DNA of 64,000 nt, taken from positions 1-64,000 of the forward strand of contig JAGNKX010000012.1 in assembly GCA_017999915.1 (NCBI GenBank), given 5' to 3'. The notes beneath the pieces are model-generated. The model searched no databases and was not told where the DNA came from. It saw nothing but the letters and a program-made list of their open reading frames with translations. Numbering within the stretch: the first letter of the stretch is position 1; each line of letters starts with the position of its first letter. Positions 1 through 9,541 of the stretch are shown piece by piece. The DNA is from Spirochaetota bacterium. GTDB taxonomy: Bacteria; Spirochaetota; UBA4802; UBA5550. The position numbers were made by a program, and so were the translations under genes.

Positions 1-128
1 GCTATATCAAGGAATTCCCGGTGGAGCGCCTCTACCGCGACGCGAAGCTGGGCGAGATCGGCGAGGGCACCTCGGAGATCCAGCGGGTGCTGATCGCCAA
101 GGATCTGATCAAGAAGTACGCATCGTAA
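1..128 (+). CDS. Acyl-CoA dehydrogenase, C-terminal end (partial)
   Basis: The reading frame enters from the left edge (first full codon at base 3) and stops with TAA at 126-128, giving about 41 residues. It contains the ERLYRDAK and EGTSEIQR signatures that close the C-terminal helical domain of FAD-dependent acyl-CoA dehydrogenases. This end supports tetramer contacts and FAD binding. The enzyme would catalyse the first oxidation of acyl-CoA beta-oxidation in the cytoplasm. A MaoC hydratase and an acyl-CoA ligase follow on the same strand, which fits one acyl-CoA degradation module. Substrate range cannot be judged from this fragment. Confidence 0.93.
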   Translation, partial: YIKEFPVERLYRDAKLGEIGEGTSEIQRVLIAKDLIKKYAS

Positions 129-146
129 TGCCCTCACCCCCAACGC

Positions 147-224
147 GCCGAGTGTTTTTTGGACATCCTGTCCACACTCGGCACTGCGACCTCCTGTCGG
201 GAGCCTCTCCCGATAGGGGAGAGG
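147..224. repeat. Hairpin cluster with nested GGA-loop element
   Basis: Three hairpins fill the spacer between the acyl-CoA dehydrogenase and MaoC genes. The first is nested: an outer 8-bp stem (147-154 with 175-182) encloses a T6 run and an inner GGAC/GTCC stem (161-173) with loop ATCCT. The second is CGAC/GTCG with loop CTCCT (187-199). The third pairs 204-211 with 217-224. On the minus strand the first two loops read AGGAT and AGGAG. None is followed by a T run on the plus strand, so an intrinsic terminator is unlikely. The same loop type recurs in many spacers of this window. Confidence 0.7.
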
Positions 225-287
225 GGAGGGAATATATGTCTGGGCATGGCATGCCCTGCCTAGACTAAAACCAACAAGGAGACATGC

Positions 288-722
288 ATGGATTACGAAC
301 TCGGTAAATCATACGACGAAATCAACGTAGGGGACAAGGCGTCTTTTTCAAAGACCATCACGGAGACCGACATCGCGCTGTTCGCGGCCATAACCGGCGA
401 CTTCAACCCGATGCACATGAACGAGGAGTTTGCGAAGAAGACCCCGTTCAAGACACGGATAGCCCATGGCGGCCTGCCCCACGGCCTTATCGCGCCGGTC
501 TGGGGAACGAAGCTTCCGGGCCTGGGCACCATAGCCCTGGAGATCAAGACCCGCTTCAAGGCTCCCACCTATCCGGGCGACACGATAACCGCCACGACCG
601 AGGTTATCGAGAAGCTTGAGGAGAGGAAGTGGCTCAGGATGAAGCTGACCTGGACGAACCAGAAAGGCGAGATCGTGGGGACCGGCGAAGGCCTGGTAAT
701 GCCGCCCCCGAAGCTCAAATAA
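288..722 (+). CDS. MaoC-like (R)-specific enoyl-CoA hydratase
   Basis: A 144-residue single hot-dog-fold protein. The hydratase-2 motif is clear at residues 32-43 (FAAITGDFNPMH), with Asp38 and His43 as the expected catalytic pair. Members of this family hydrate trans-2-enoyl-CoA to (R)-3-hydroxyacyl-CoA. A good ribosome-binding site (AAGGAG) lies just upstream of the ATG. It sits between an acyl-CoA dehydrogenase and an acyl-CoA ligase on the same strand, supporting a role in fatty-acid or related acyl-CoA turnover. Length matches short MaoC proteins. Chain-length preference is unknown. Confidence 0.9.
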   Translation: MDYELGKSYDEINVGDKASFSKTITETDIALFAAITGDFNPMHMNEEFAKKTPFKTRIAHGGLPHGLIAPVWGTKLPGLGTIALEIKTRFKAPTYPGDTITATTEVIEKLEERKWLRMKLTWTNQKGEIVGTGEGLVMPPPKLK

Positions 723-854
723 TGCAATCACAGGCGCGGTATGTTGTGCTCCAACAAAACTGCGATCCGACGAAAACGCGCCTATAGTAAGGGCACGGCA
801 TGCCGTGCCCCAGAGAGTAAATCCATTAAAATAAACGCTTACAGGGGGGCCTTT

Positions 855-2450
855 ATGACGAACAAATCTTCGCTAGAGATGAACCTGCTGCACAGGATGA
901 ACATCGGCGACCTCGCCAAGAGGACGGCGTCAAAATATCCGTCGAGGACCGCCATTGTCTTCAAGGACCAGCGGATTTCCTTCAAGGAGCTGAACGAGCG
1001 ATGCTGCGGCTTCGCCCATTATTTCGAGGAGGCCGGCATCCGCAAGGGCGACCGTGTCGCCTTCATGACGCACAACTGCCTGCAATACATCTACGCCTGG
1101 CTCGGCCTCGCAAAGATCGGCGCCATCATCAACCCGCTCAACTTCATGCTGAAGGGCCAGGAGGTCGAAACGATCATAAGCAATTCCGAGCCGAAGATGT
1201 TCTTCATCGAAGACGCCCTGATCCCACAGTTGGGGGACTCCATAAAGAACATGAAGTCCGTGAAAACCTTCGGCTATATTCCCATATGGGGAAACGCGAA
1301 GCCCGAGGGATGGGTCAACATCAGCGACTACCTCAAGCCGAACCGCTGCTCCGAGGAGCCGGAGGTGGAAATAGAGGACGATGACCCGGCGACGCTGATC
1401 TATACGAGCGGGACCGAATCCCTTCCCAAGGGCGTCATGAACACCCACAAGAATTTCTTCATCACCGTCATGAGCGGCCTGGCCGACCTGGACGTCAACA
1501 GCGCGGACACGATCATACTTTCCATTCCCCTGTTCCACGTGGCGGCGAAGTTCCTCTTCCTCGAGGCGATAAGCATCGGCGCGAGGGTGGTGCTGGAGTA
1601 CGCGCCGAACCCGGTGGAGATACTGGAGCTTACCCAGAATGAAAAGATAACCTACTGGGTGTACCCGCCGGCGCTGTACCAGTTCATAGCCGCCATGCCG
1701 AACTACACGAGCTATGACATCTCGTCCCTGAAGAAATGCATATCCTTCGGCGCCATGATGCCCCCTGTGCTGTATGAAAAATGGAAGACCATCGCCCCGG
1801 GGGCTGAGTGGAGGAACTACTACGGCATGACCGAGTCGTCTCCCCTCGGCTCGACCCTGCTGCCGAAGGATTTCGAGAGGAAGATAAACACCATCGGCGT
1901 TCCCCACGCGGGCATAGAGATCAGGATCGTCGACGACCAGGACCGCGAGCTCCCGGCCGGAGAGGCGGGAGAGATCCTCATGCGGGGGCCCTCGGTGATG
2001 AAGGGATATTTCCGGAATGAAGAGAAGACGGCGGAGGCGCTGCGCGGCGGCTGGCTCCATACCGGCGACATCGGCATGTTCGACGACGAGGGGTTCCTTT
2101 CCTTCATCGACCGCAAGAAGGACATCATCAAGTCCGGCGGCGAGAACGTTTCCTCACAGGAGGTCGAAGGCGTCCTCTACCGCCATGACAAGGTCGCCCA
2201 GGCGGCGGTCATCGGTCTTCCCCATGAATACTGGGGCGAGGTCGTCTCGGCCGTTATCGTGCCTAAGCCGGGAGCGGCCGTCACCAGCGAGGAGATCATC
2301 GCGTACTGCAAGGAAAATCTCGCCGGGTACAAGGTCCCGAAACGCGTGATCGTCATCGAAAAAATGCCGGTGAGCCCCACGGGTAAAATCCTCAAGCGGC
2401 TGTTAAAGGCCGAGTTCCTGAAAGAAGAGTCAGCGGGCAATGTCAACTGA
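855..2450 (+). CDS. AMP-dependent acyl-CoA synthetase (acyl-CoA ligase)
   Basis: A 531-residue ANL-superfamily adenylate-forming ligase that activates a carboxylic acid to its CoA thioester at the cost of ATP. The P-loop motif YTSGTESLPKG lies at residues 183-193 and lacks the usual second T of TSGTT. Further on are the YGMTE motif, the HTGD and DRKKDIIKSGGENV hinge region, and the C-terminal catalytic lysine in PTGK (Lys511). The ATG at 855 is chosen because it follows a purine-rich GGGGGG site and gives a family-typical N-terminus. An in-frame extension to 741 has no recognisable homology. It likely feeds the neighbouring hydratase and dehydrogenase. Exact substrate (medium or long chain, or aromatic) is not determinable. 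Confidence 0.92.
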   Translation: MTNKSSLEMNLLHRMNIGDLAKRTASKYPSRTAIVFKDQRISFKELNERCCGFAHYFEEAGIRKGDRVAFMTHNCLQYIYAWLGLAKIGAIINPLNFMLKGQEVETIISNSEPKMFFIEDALIPQLGDSIKNMKSVKTFGYIPIWGNAKPEGWVNISDYLKPNRCSEEPEVEIEDDDPATLIYTSGTESLPKGVMNTHKNFFITVMSGLADLDVNSADTIILSIPLFHVAAKFLFLEAISIGARVVLEYAPNPVEILELTQNEKITYWVYPPALYQFIAAMPNYTSYDISSLKKCISFGAMMPPVLYEKWKTIAPGAEWRNYYGMTESSPLGSTLLPKDFERKINTIGVPHAGIEIRIVDDQDRELPAGEAGEILMRGPSVMKGYFRNEEKTAEALRGGWLHTGDIGMFDDEGFLSFIDRKKDIIKSGGENVSSQEVEGVLYRHDKVAQAAVIGLPHEYWGEVVSAVIVPKPGAAVTSEEIIAYCKENLAGYKVPKRVIVIEKMPVSPTGKILKRLLKAEFLKEESAGNVN

Positions 2451-2862
2451 CATTCGTTAAAATTCCGAAGTCTCCTGGTTTGTCGGATAACGTTGTTGGA
2501 AGATAAGGCCCTGTATCCAGACGGCCCTGCCTTTTTGCCGCAGAGCAAATGGGCAGGGCTTGTTTTTATCTCATTAAACCGTGTCCAATGTTATGTACAC
2601 TATGTGGATATTTTACAGATAATTTATTGATATTTGTATTGTGTACAATCAAAATAATATTGACTTATACATGCCGCAAAATAGTCTTATGTATTATCAT
2701 ATAACAGATAGCCAACGCGCCTGGACCCTATTTCATGGATCATCGATACCTGCCGCATAACATGTCTCATTGTGAATCCTTTCCCTGTAGACCGGTTATC
2801 ATTACGACTATTTCCGAACATATACAGCCTGTTATATCCACTGCTCCCGCCGGAGGTATGTT
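2451..2862. other. 412-bp spacer between acyl-CoA ligase and chemoreceptor
   Basis: No gene is seen here. The left part holds the ligase terminator. The rest turns A+T-rich from about 2580, with a TTGACT-like -35 element near 2660 that could serve the chemoreceptor, and short TGTACA-type inverted sequences near 2593 and 2640 that could bind a regulator. A GGAGG site lies just before the ATG at 2863. Confidence 0.5.
2524..2568 (+). terminator. Intrinsic terminator after acyl-CoA ligase
   Basis: An 8-bp G+C-rich stem (GCCCTGCC at 2524-2531 with GGCAGGGC at 2552-2559) is followed directly by a T-rich run. It lies 74 bases after the ligase stop codon and would end the acyl-CoA module transcript. 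Confidence 0.75.
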
Positions 2863-5397
2863 ATGGCCGCTGCCAAGATAGACCGGGAAACCGTAAATAG
2901 CACCTTTAAAAAGCTGTACCTCTACACCGATGGGGCCAATTACCTGTTCATCATCCCGTGCTTCACGGTTTACCTGGTCTTCCTCCTTGACATAAACAGA
3001 TCGGGACTGCCGATTTTTTTCGCCATAGTCATCGTAGGGTGTGTTCTTTCATTTATCTTGTCCCGCCACATGTTCTACAACAAGCTCATCAAGCCCATTA
3101 CGGTTTATCTGGACAAGCTGATCGACGGCCAGGAATTTTCCGAGGAGGAATATGACAGCGCGCGGGAGGCGATATTTTCGCTGCCGCGGAAGCACTCCGT
3201 ATCCGCCATCGGGCGCTGGATCATCGCCCTTATCGGCGTTTTCGCGGCCGTTAACCTCGCTTTCGACGTGGACTTCCACCAGAATTTCAACAGCGTGGTG
3301 ATCCTGCTCATCAACTGCATCCTCAGCGGCGTGCTCTTCTATGTAGCCCCGGACCTGCTCCTTGACACCATTTACCGTCACGGCGTGTTTGACAGGAGAA
3401 TCGAGAAAACCTCCTACAAGGGAAGGCTTGCTATGCGGATATCCGTCATCGTGATGGCGGTCACCTCGATGCTTCTTATAGTCATAGCAACCGTGGTCTT
3501 CAACAGCGGCTACCGGTCCCTCAAGCAATCTTATACAAACCAGATGCGCAACATCGCCGGGATAATCAACGAGGACCTCGACCGCTTCTTGGGCGAGCGG
3601 GTCAGCGACGCCGAGATACTGGCCGGCAACAGGATCGTCATCAACGGCGCGGCCGGCGGGGACGGGGAATCCCTGGCCCTGCTGAAGAAGATCCACGGCT
3701 CCTATGGCGTGTACGAGAACGTCTTCATCGCCACGCCCTATTACGATTCGTCGATCATCGTCGGGACGGCCGCCGGGTCCGCCGGCGTCAGGTACCGACA
3801 GGCGGGATTCGGCGACAACATCGACGCGAGCCTGGAGGGGAACACCCGCGTTAGCGGCGGCGGGAAGTCGCCCATCACGGGACGTCCCATAATAATGATA
3901 ACCGCGCCGATCAAGAACGGCGGACGGATTGTGGGCATCTTCGGGTTCATGATAGAGCTCGATAAGTTCGCCGACAAGATGATCAAGAACATTAAGATAG
4001 GCGAGACCGGGTATCCCTTTATTACGGACGGCAGGGTGATTCTGGCCCATCCCAATAAAAAAATGATCCTTACGCCCCTCAAGGGATACGCCTGGGGCAA
4101 GAGCGTTCTGTCTTTGAAGAGCAAGTCATCCTTTTCCTACCGCTGGAACGGTGAGAAGAAATTCCTTTACTTCCTGAAAAATGAAAAAAACGGCTTCAAC
4201 GTGATATCCACCGCGAACCTTGCGGACATAAACAGCGAGGTCTGGTCGTCGCAGCTCTACATGCTGGTCATGAGCATTTTCGGCCTGGCCCTCGTGGGCT
4301 CCTTAATGTACTTCCTCGTAAACCGCAAGCTCCGTCCCCTCGTGACCTATCGGGAGATAATCGAGGGTGTTTCCCACGGGAACCTTGACCAGGATATCGT
4401 AATCGTGTCCGACGATGAGATCGGCCACATGTCGGCCATGCTCATCCTTTTCATCTCGCGGCTGAAGGATTCGATCAGGAACATCAAGGCCATATCCACG
4501 GAGATGGCGACCTCTTCGGGCGAGATGTCGGCGACGACGGTGTCGTTTTCCGATAACGCCCAGAGCCAGGCGGCCTCCGCGGAAGAAGTGACCGCGACGG
4601 TGGAGGAGGTGTCGGCGGGGGTCGAGAACATCGCCCACAACGCCTCAGCCCAGTACATGAACCTGACGGCCCTTATCGACATGCTGACCCGGCTTTCCGA
4701 CATGATCAACTCAATGGGCGCCCGCCTGAAGGAGGCCTTCGCCCAGACCGACACCATAGCGGGGAAGGCGCGCATCGGCGAGGAGCTCATCCGCGAGATG
4801 GACACCAGCATGTCCAAGATAATATCGAGCTCGGCGGAAATGGCCAATATCGTCGGCATCATCAACGACATCTCCGACCGGATAAACCTCCTCTCCCTCA
4901 ACGCCGCCATCGAGGCGGCCCGGGCCGGCGAACAGGGCCGGGGCTTCGCCGTGGTCGCGGACGAGATCTCGAAGCTCGCGGACCAGACCGCCCAGTCGAT
5001 CAAGGATATCGACACGCATATCAGGAACAATAACGACGAGATCGGCCGCGGCATCGAAAACTCGAGGAAGACCGTGGAAACCATAAGCACGATCATCGAC
5101 GGGGTTTCCGCGATCAACAACCTGATGAATTCGCTCCTTTCCTCCATGAAGGACCAGCTCGAGATCAACAGCACGGTCAACGCCAAGGCCGGCGACGTGA
5201 AGATCGGGGCCGACCAGATACGCGGCGCCACGGAGGAGCAGAAAACGGCGGTAAGCGAGATAGTGCGCTCCGTGTCCAATATCAACGAGCTGACCCAGTC
5301 GAACGCTTCGGGAGCGGAGCAGATGGCCAGCACCGCCGAAAACCTCGCCGGCATGGCCGAAACCCTGAAGCAGGCGACGGATTTTTTCAAGGTGTAG
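2863..5397 (+). CDS. Methyl-accepting chemotaxis protein with extra N-terminal membrane segments
   Basis: An 844-residue chemoreceptor. It starts with about four hydrophobic segments (residues 25-70 and 115-165), an unusual lead for this class. A further membrane helix (about 190-215), a periplasmic dCache-like sensor (about 220-450), a closing helix, HAMP (about 480-540) and the long cytoplasmic signalling coil follow. The hairpin tip carries the conserved [18 protein letters not shown] signature near residue 680, which contacts CheA and CheW. No C-terminal CheR/CheB-tethering pentapeptide is obvious. It is a stand-alone gene, convergent with the MATE gene. The ligand is unknown; the dCache fold commonly binds amino acids or carboxylates. 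Confidence 0.93.
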   Translation: MAAAKIDRETVNSTFKKLYLYTDGANYLFIIPCFTVYLVFLLDINRSGLPIFFAIVIVGCVLSFILSRHMFYNKLIKPITVYLDKLIDGQEFSEEEYDSAREAIFSLPRKHSVSAIGRWIIALIGVFAAVNLAFDVDFHQNFNSVVILLINCILSGVLFYVAPDLLLDTIYRHGVFDRRIEKTSYKGRLAMRISVIVMAVTSMLLIVIATVVFNSGYRSLKQSYTNQMRNIAGIINEDLDRFLGERVSDAEILAGNRIVINGAAGGDGESLALLKKIHGSYGVYENVFIATPYYDSSIIVGTAAGSAGVRYRQAGFGDNIDASLEGNTRVSGGGKSPITGRPIIMITAPIKNGGRIVGIFGFMIELDKFADKMIKNIKIGETGYPFITDGRVILAHPNKKMILTPLKGYAWGKSVLSLKSKSSFSYRWNGEKKFLYFLKNEKNGFNVISTANLADINSEVWSSQLYMLVMSIFGLALVGSLMYFLVNRKLRPLVTYREIIEGVSHGNLDQDIVIVSDDEIGHMSAMLILFISRLKDSIRNIKAISTEMATSSGEMSATTVSFSDNAQSQAASAEEVTATVEEVSAGVENIAHNASAQYMNLTALIDMLTRLSDMINSMGARLKEAFAQTDTIAGKARIGEELIREMDTSMSKIISSSAEMANIVGIINDISDRINLLSLNAAIEAARAGEQGRGFAVVADEISKLADQTAQSIKDIDTHIRNNNDEIGRGIENSRKTVETISTIIDGVSAINNLMNSLLSSMKDQLEINSTVNAKAGDVKIGADQIRGATEEQKTAVSEIVRSVSNINELTQSNASGAEQMASTAENLAGMAETLKQATDFFKV

Positions 5398-5402
5398 AAG
5401 AC

Positions 5403-5428
5403 GCCGCCGTCCCATGGCGTCCGGCGGC
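5403..5428. terminator. Possible hairpin between convergent genes
   Basis: GCCGCCG at 5403-5409 pairs with CGGCGGC at 5422-5428 in the short gap between the convergent chemoreceptor and MATE genes. There is no T run on either side, so termination here is only suggested by position. Confidence 0.35.
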
Positions 5429-5447
5429 ACCGGACGGACGCGCCGGG

Positions 5448-6842
5448 TCAGAGGATATCCTCCTGCGGGAAGCCGCTCGGCGGCTGCACGGGGGCGGAGC
5501 CGATCAATCGTTTCTCACGCCACTTGCCCTTCTTGTAATACGCGAACATCAGGCCGAGACTGACCAGCGTGGAGAGGAAGATCCCCAGCCATATGCCCGT
5601 CTCCTTCAGGGCGGTGTGCCGTCCCAGAGCGTAGGCGAGGACTATCCTGGATGCAATAGATACTACCGAGAAGAGGAGCGGCGCCTTCATGGCGCCGGCG
5701 CCCCTCACGGCCGACTGCAGTATGAAAAACAGGGAGAGATCAAGATAGGCCCAGCACATGATCCTGAGATAGAGGGCCGCGTGATCGAGGACGGCGGGTT
5801 CGCCGGTAAACAGGGACGTGATCTGCCGCGGCAGGAAGGTGCACAGGATGATGACGGCGATCGATATCGCCAGGGTGAACCGCGAGGCGGAGCCGGTTAT
5901 CTCCCTGACCCGCTCGAACTTTCCCGCGCCGATGCTCTGGGCCACCATGGTCGACACCGCCATGCCGATGGACATCGCGGGAAGAACCGCGAAGTTCTCC
6001 ACGCGGAGGCCGATGCCGTACGCCGCGATCACGTTTTCGCCGAAGAGATTGACCAGTCCCATGAGCACGATGCCGCCGAAGGAAACGATGAGCATCTGGA
6101 GCGAGGTCGGGAGCCCCAGCGCCGCTATTTTCGCGATGATCGCCCGGTCAAAGCCCCATTCCCACCGGCCGATGTTCAGGAACTTGTTCTTCCGTGAAAG
6201 ATAGAAATAACCCGCCGCTGTCGTCATCATGTTGGCAAGAACCGTCGCCAGGGCAGAGCCCTTCACCCCAAGGGGAGGGACGGGGCCCGCTCCCTTTATG
6301 AGAAAAGGGAGAAAGATGACGTTGAGGAGCACCGAGAGTCCGGTCAGGAACATCGGCGTGCGGGAATCTCCCAGGCCGCGCAGCACTCCCATGAGCCAGT
6401 TGTTGATGACCAGGAAGACAAAGCCGGCGGAGAACCAGGAGAGGAAGGCATAGGCGTCTTCCATGAGGTCATCGGGCGTGTTGATCAGGGCGAGCATGCC
6501 CCGGCCCCAGAGGATGATCGACGCCGTTATGACGACGCTCACCGACACGTTAAGTGAGAACGAATTCACCAGTATCCGGGAGAGGAGGCCGTGGTCCTTC
6601 GCGCCGTAGGCCTGCCCCACCAGGATGACGGCGGCCATGCCGAGACCGATGAGAACGGCGACGAGGAAGAAGATGAGGGGCGTGCTGATCGAGACGGCCG
6701 CCAGGGCCCGGGCGCCGATGATCCTGCCGACAAAGATACCGTCGATGATGCTGTAGGCCGACTGGAACATGTTCCCCACGATCATCGGGACGGAGAACGA
6801 TATCAGCAGCTTGAATACATGTCCTTCCGAAAGGTCTCTCAT
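5448..6842 (-). CDS. MATE family efflux transporter
   Basis: A 464-residue membrane protein with about twelve hydrophobic helices in two repeats, the layout of multidrug and toxic compound extrusion carriers. The opening PMIVGNMFQSAYSIIDGIFVG and the AYGAKD segment at the end of the second helix are typical of the bacterial DinF/NorM-related group. Such carriers export drugs or metabolites against a sodium or proton gradient at the inner membrane. It is monocistronic and convergent with the chemoreceptor. No clear ribosome-binding site precedes the ATG at 6842, but the start matches family length. Substrate is unknown. Confidence 0.93.
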   Translation of the reverse strand: MRDLSEGHVFKLLISFSVPMIVGNMFQSAYSIIDGIFVGRIIGARALAAVSISTPLIFFLVAVLIGLGMAAVILVGQAYGAKDHGLLSRILVNSFSLNVSVSVVITASIILWGRGMLALINTPDDLMEDAYAFLSWFSAGFVFLVINNWLMGVLRGLGDSRTPMFLTGLSVLLNVIFLPFLIKGAGPVPPLGVKGSALATVLANMMTTAAGYFYLSRKNKFLNIGRWEWGFDRAIIAKIAALGLPTSLQMLIVSFGGIVLMGLVNLFGENVIAAYGIGLRVENFAVLPAMSIGMAVSTMVAQSIGAGKFERVREITGSASRFTLAISIAVIILCTFLPRQITSLFTGEPAVLDHAALYLRIMCWAYLDLSLFFILQSAVRGAGAMKAPLLFSVVSIASRIVLAYALGRHTALKETGIWLGIFLSTLVSLGLMFAYYKKGKWREKRLIGSAPVQPPSGFPQEDIL

Positions 6843-7052
6843 GGCGCTTGTTGTCCGATTTCGTCACTATTGCGATGTGGAAAGATTATAACAAGAAGTT
6901 TTTTGCGATGGTCTGATTACCGAGCGGTTTATTGAATGAAATACTATTAATAAGTAGTAAAACAATTTTAAGTATCAAGGTTATTTATTTGTTTTCATAT
7001 AATAATTATATTGGTTGAATAGTATTGATATTTATGTATATTAGATAAAACC

Positions 7053-7730
7053 ATGAGTCCATCAATTGCCATTCTAAAGCGTAACCTTCTGCGGCTCGCG
7101 CCGATTTTGCCTCTCGCGTTATTCCTTGCCGGCATGCCGGGGTGCGCGAGTTTTTCGGTCGTTGCTCAAAACGATCCCTACAAAGGGGTAACGGATGTCA
7201 CCGTGGACATGTGGCATACGGTCGTGGACAGCAGGATCGACAACGTCCGGGCCCTGTATCACAAGCAGATCTCCGGCGACAGGGTGTCCGATCCGACGGT
7301 CACCTTCGTGTTCGTGGCCGCCGTCGATCCCTACTATTATAATTACCAGGGCGAAAGCCTGAGCCGCGAGGCGTACCTCATGGTCGATTCCGAGCGGTTC
7401 CCGGTGACCCTGGTCGACAGCACCAATGTGCCCATGAAGCGCAATTCAGCGGTCTATGATTACTATTTTTACGGGTACAGCCATTTCTTCTATTATCCCG
7501 GCGTTATAATATGGAAAGAAACAAACAGCCGCGTCCTCACGGCGAAGATCAGGCTGGCCTCGGAGATCCGGAAGGCCCTGGCGGGCGCCTCATCGTATAC
7601 CATGCGGTTCTATTGCGGCGATATGCCCATCACCCTCGAGGCCACGCAACAGCAGCTTGATGCCTTGAAGAAATTCCTGGCCTACGAAAAGCAGGCCGGT
7701 CCTCCACGGAAGAACCAGCCCGCGGAATGA
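7053..7730 (+). CDS. Putative lipoprotein of unknown function
   Basis: A 225-residue protein with a basic N-terminus, a hydrophobic stretch (residues 11-27) and a cysteine at position 31 after MPG. This is a relaxed lipobox of the kind accepted in spirochaetes, so export and lipidation are likely. The mature part has no recognised catalytic motif. It contains runs of tyrosines (YYYNY near residue 93, YDYYFYGY near 137), suggesting a beta-rich envelope protein. The 210-bp upstream region is very A+T-rich and could hold the promoter. The gene is convergent with the DUF362 remnant. Function not recognised. Confidence 0.7.
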   Translation: MSPSIAILKRNLLRLAPILPLALFLAGMPGCASFSVVAQNDPYKGVTDVTVDMWHTVVDSRIDNVRALYHKQISGDRVSDPTVTFVFVAAVDPYYYNYQGESLSREAYLMVDSERFPVTLVDSTNVPMKRNSAVYDYYFYGYSHFFYYPGVIIWKETNSRVLTAKIRLASEIRKALAGASSYTMRFYCGDMPITLEATQQQLDALKKFLAYEKQAGPPRKNQPAE

Positions 7731-7747
7731 GGGTAAACCCATTCCGG

Positions 7748-8170
7748 CTACTTCAGGGTGATCGCCTTTTCAGGGCACAGTTCCTGGCAGCAGAAGCAGG
7801 CTATGCACGCCGAAGGATCGACCAGGGGAAGGGCGTCCGCCATGGACAGAGCTTCAATTCACCGATGATTTCCATCCTGCCGATATCATGATCCCCCAGG
7901 CCGTATTCCTTCGCCTTCTGCAGAAAGCGGAGCTTCGCCGGGTCGCACCCCATCATGGTCGCGACCACGGCGTCCATGGCGACGGCATTATCCGAGGCAA
8001 TGACGAGCCCGATCTCCCTGAGGTCCGGGGAGGCCGGCCCGTTCCCCTCCATGCCAACCACTGCGTCCATGATGAAGAGGTCACAGGTCCAGCGGGAACA
8101 GCTCGAAAACCCGGTCAACGGACTGGCGGATGCCTTCATAACCGGTGGGAGCTATCAGTACGCGCGCCAT
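7748..8170 (-). pseudogene. DUF362 iron-sulfur protein remnant
   Basis: Three pieces of one gene are visible in different frames. From an ATG at 8170 about 29 codons read MARVLIAPTGYEGIRQ and onward to a stop. A second frame carries the DUF362 core (MDAVVGMEGNGP, then VIASDNAVAMDAVV). The last frame ends at 7748 with a ferredoxin-like motif, CIACFCCQELCPEKAI, that would bind a 4Fe-4S cluster. An intact DUF362-ferredoxin protein is several hundred residues, so a large internal deletion plus two frame changes have destroyed it. A sequencing error could explain one frame change but not the missing middle. Confidence 0.8.
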
Positions 8171-8191
8171 GAGCTTATTATCTTCCTTGTT

Positions 8192-9316
8192 TCAGATTAA
8201 CGAGACACCGATGAGGTGCCCGATGGAATAAGTGATCGCGGCCGTGACCAGGCCGAAAAGGACCTGGCGCATTCCGGATATGAGGGGATTGCGTCCCGTC
8301 ATGAGAGTAATAATGGCGCCGATCACGAAAAGTCCCAGGGCGCTGCAGGCCGCGCTTGCGACGATCCCGCTTACGCCGGAAAGGAAAATATAGGGCGTCA
8401 CCGGGATCATGGCGCCGAAAACGAAAAGGGCAAGGGATGTGAAGGCCGCCTCCCAGGCGGACCCCCCGAGCTCATTCGGATCTATTCCCAGCTCTTCCCG
8501 AGCCAGGGTGTCCAGCGCGGTGGAAGGGTCGGATATAAGCCTGTCCGCCATGGCGCGGGCCGTTTCCGCGTCAATGCCCTTGGCCTGGTAGATGAGCGCC
8601 AACTCTTCCTTTTCCTCCTCAGGTATCGTGGCCAGCTCGTTCTTTTCCACGTCCAGCTGGTGCTGAAACAGCTCCCGGGAGCTCTGCACGGAAAGCCACT
8701 CCCCCAGGGCCATTGAAAAAGCCCCGGCCAGCATGCCGGCCAGCCCGGTCAGCAGGATGGTCTTCGAGGGAATTCCCGCTCCGGCCACTCCCATGACAAG
8801 GCAGAATACGGACACCAGGCCGTCGTTGGCGCCGAGGACCGCGGCGCGAAGGGCGTTTCCCCCGGCCGCTCGGTGCCGGCCCTCGAAGCGGGCCAGGTCG
8901 CTCCCCTGCAGGCCCCGGGACGTGCTGGCCAGGTAGCCGAAGACGCGGGCGTGGGATTGCTCATCGGAGGGCATGTTGGCTGATTCCGCGTCCTGCTGGC
9001 CCGCGTAGCTGGACGCGGCCGACGTTTCGATGGAGGCGAGGGTCGGAATAATGAAGGCCGTTCCGAAGATGCGCGCGAGCCATCCGAAGATCCTGGTGCG
9101 CCAGCCGGGCCTGAATTCAGGTATGGCGGCTCCGGCCTCGCGGAGCTTGCCGGTCCAGAATTCAGCGTGCTTTTTTTCAGTCTCGGCAAGCTTCAGGTAG
9201 ACTGACGCCAGGTCAGGTATTTTCTCAGCTCCCGCCATCCGGGTGTACAGGGCGATGGCTTCCCGTTCCGCCTGGAGGTTCTGCCTGTATCTTTTTATGT
9301 CGTCCGATTCCGCCAT
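8192..9316 (-). CDS. Ferritin-like domain fused to VIT1/CCC1 family transporter
   Basis: A 374-residue two-domain protein. Residues 1-110 form a rubrerythrin/ferritin-like helical bundle with acidic and histidine motifs (EREAIALYTRM, ETEKKHAEFW, then DEQSHARVFG) expected to bind iron. From about 130 on, AALRAAVLGANDGLVSVFCLVMG begins a VIT1/CCC1 transporter domain with about five membrane helices. VIT1 relatives move ferrous iron or manganese across membranes; the ferritin-like part probably loads or senses metal. The ATG at 9316 follows an AGGAT site and removes a 20-residue non-homologous extension. It is monocistronic; a decayed DUF362 gene lies downstream. Confidence 0.9.
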   Translation of the reverse strand: MAESDDIKRYRQNLQAEREAIALYTRMAGAEKIPDLASVYLKLAETEKKHAEFWTGKLREAGAAIPEFRPGWRTRIFGWLARIFGTAFIIPTLASIETSAASSYAGQQDAESANMPSDEQSHARVFGYLASTSRGLQGSDLARFEGRHRAAGGNALRAAVLGANDGLVSVFCLVMGVAGAGIPSKTILLTGLAGMLAGAFSMALGEWLSVQSSRELFQHQLDVEKNELATIPEEEKEELALIYQAKGIDAETARAMADRLISDPSTALDTLAREELGIDPNELGGSAWEAAFTSLALFVFGAMIPVTPYIFLSGVSGIVASAACSALGLFVIGAIITLMTGRNPLISGMRQVLFGLVTAAITYSIGHLIGVSLI

Positions 9317-9541
9317 GGTATAATCCTTAACTTTGGCACTGCCGCCCCGGCAGAGCGGTATATCCCGCCATGCCAATGCCTGTGATATTAAGCAATACTA
9401 TACCCTCGTAATGAAACCAGGGCAAGAAAAAAATGGCCGCCTCTGATCAATCAAAAAAAGTATTTACAAAAGCCCCGGTGAGGGGTAGTGGTATAATGCC
9501 GATTGTCTATATGCCGATATTCCCGAGAGGCTGTCAAGCGA

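Noticed and set aside
741-854. N-terminal extension of the acyl-CoA ligase
   Set aside because: In-frame but without homology or ribosome-binding site; the ATG at 855 fits both.
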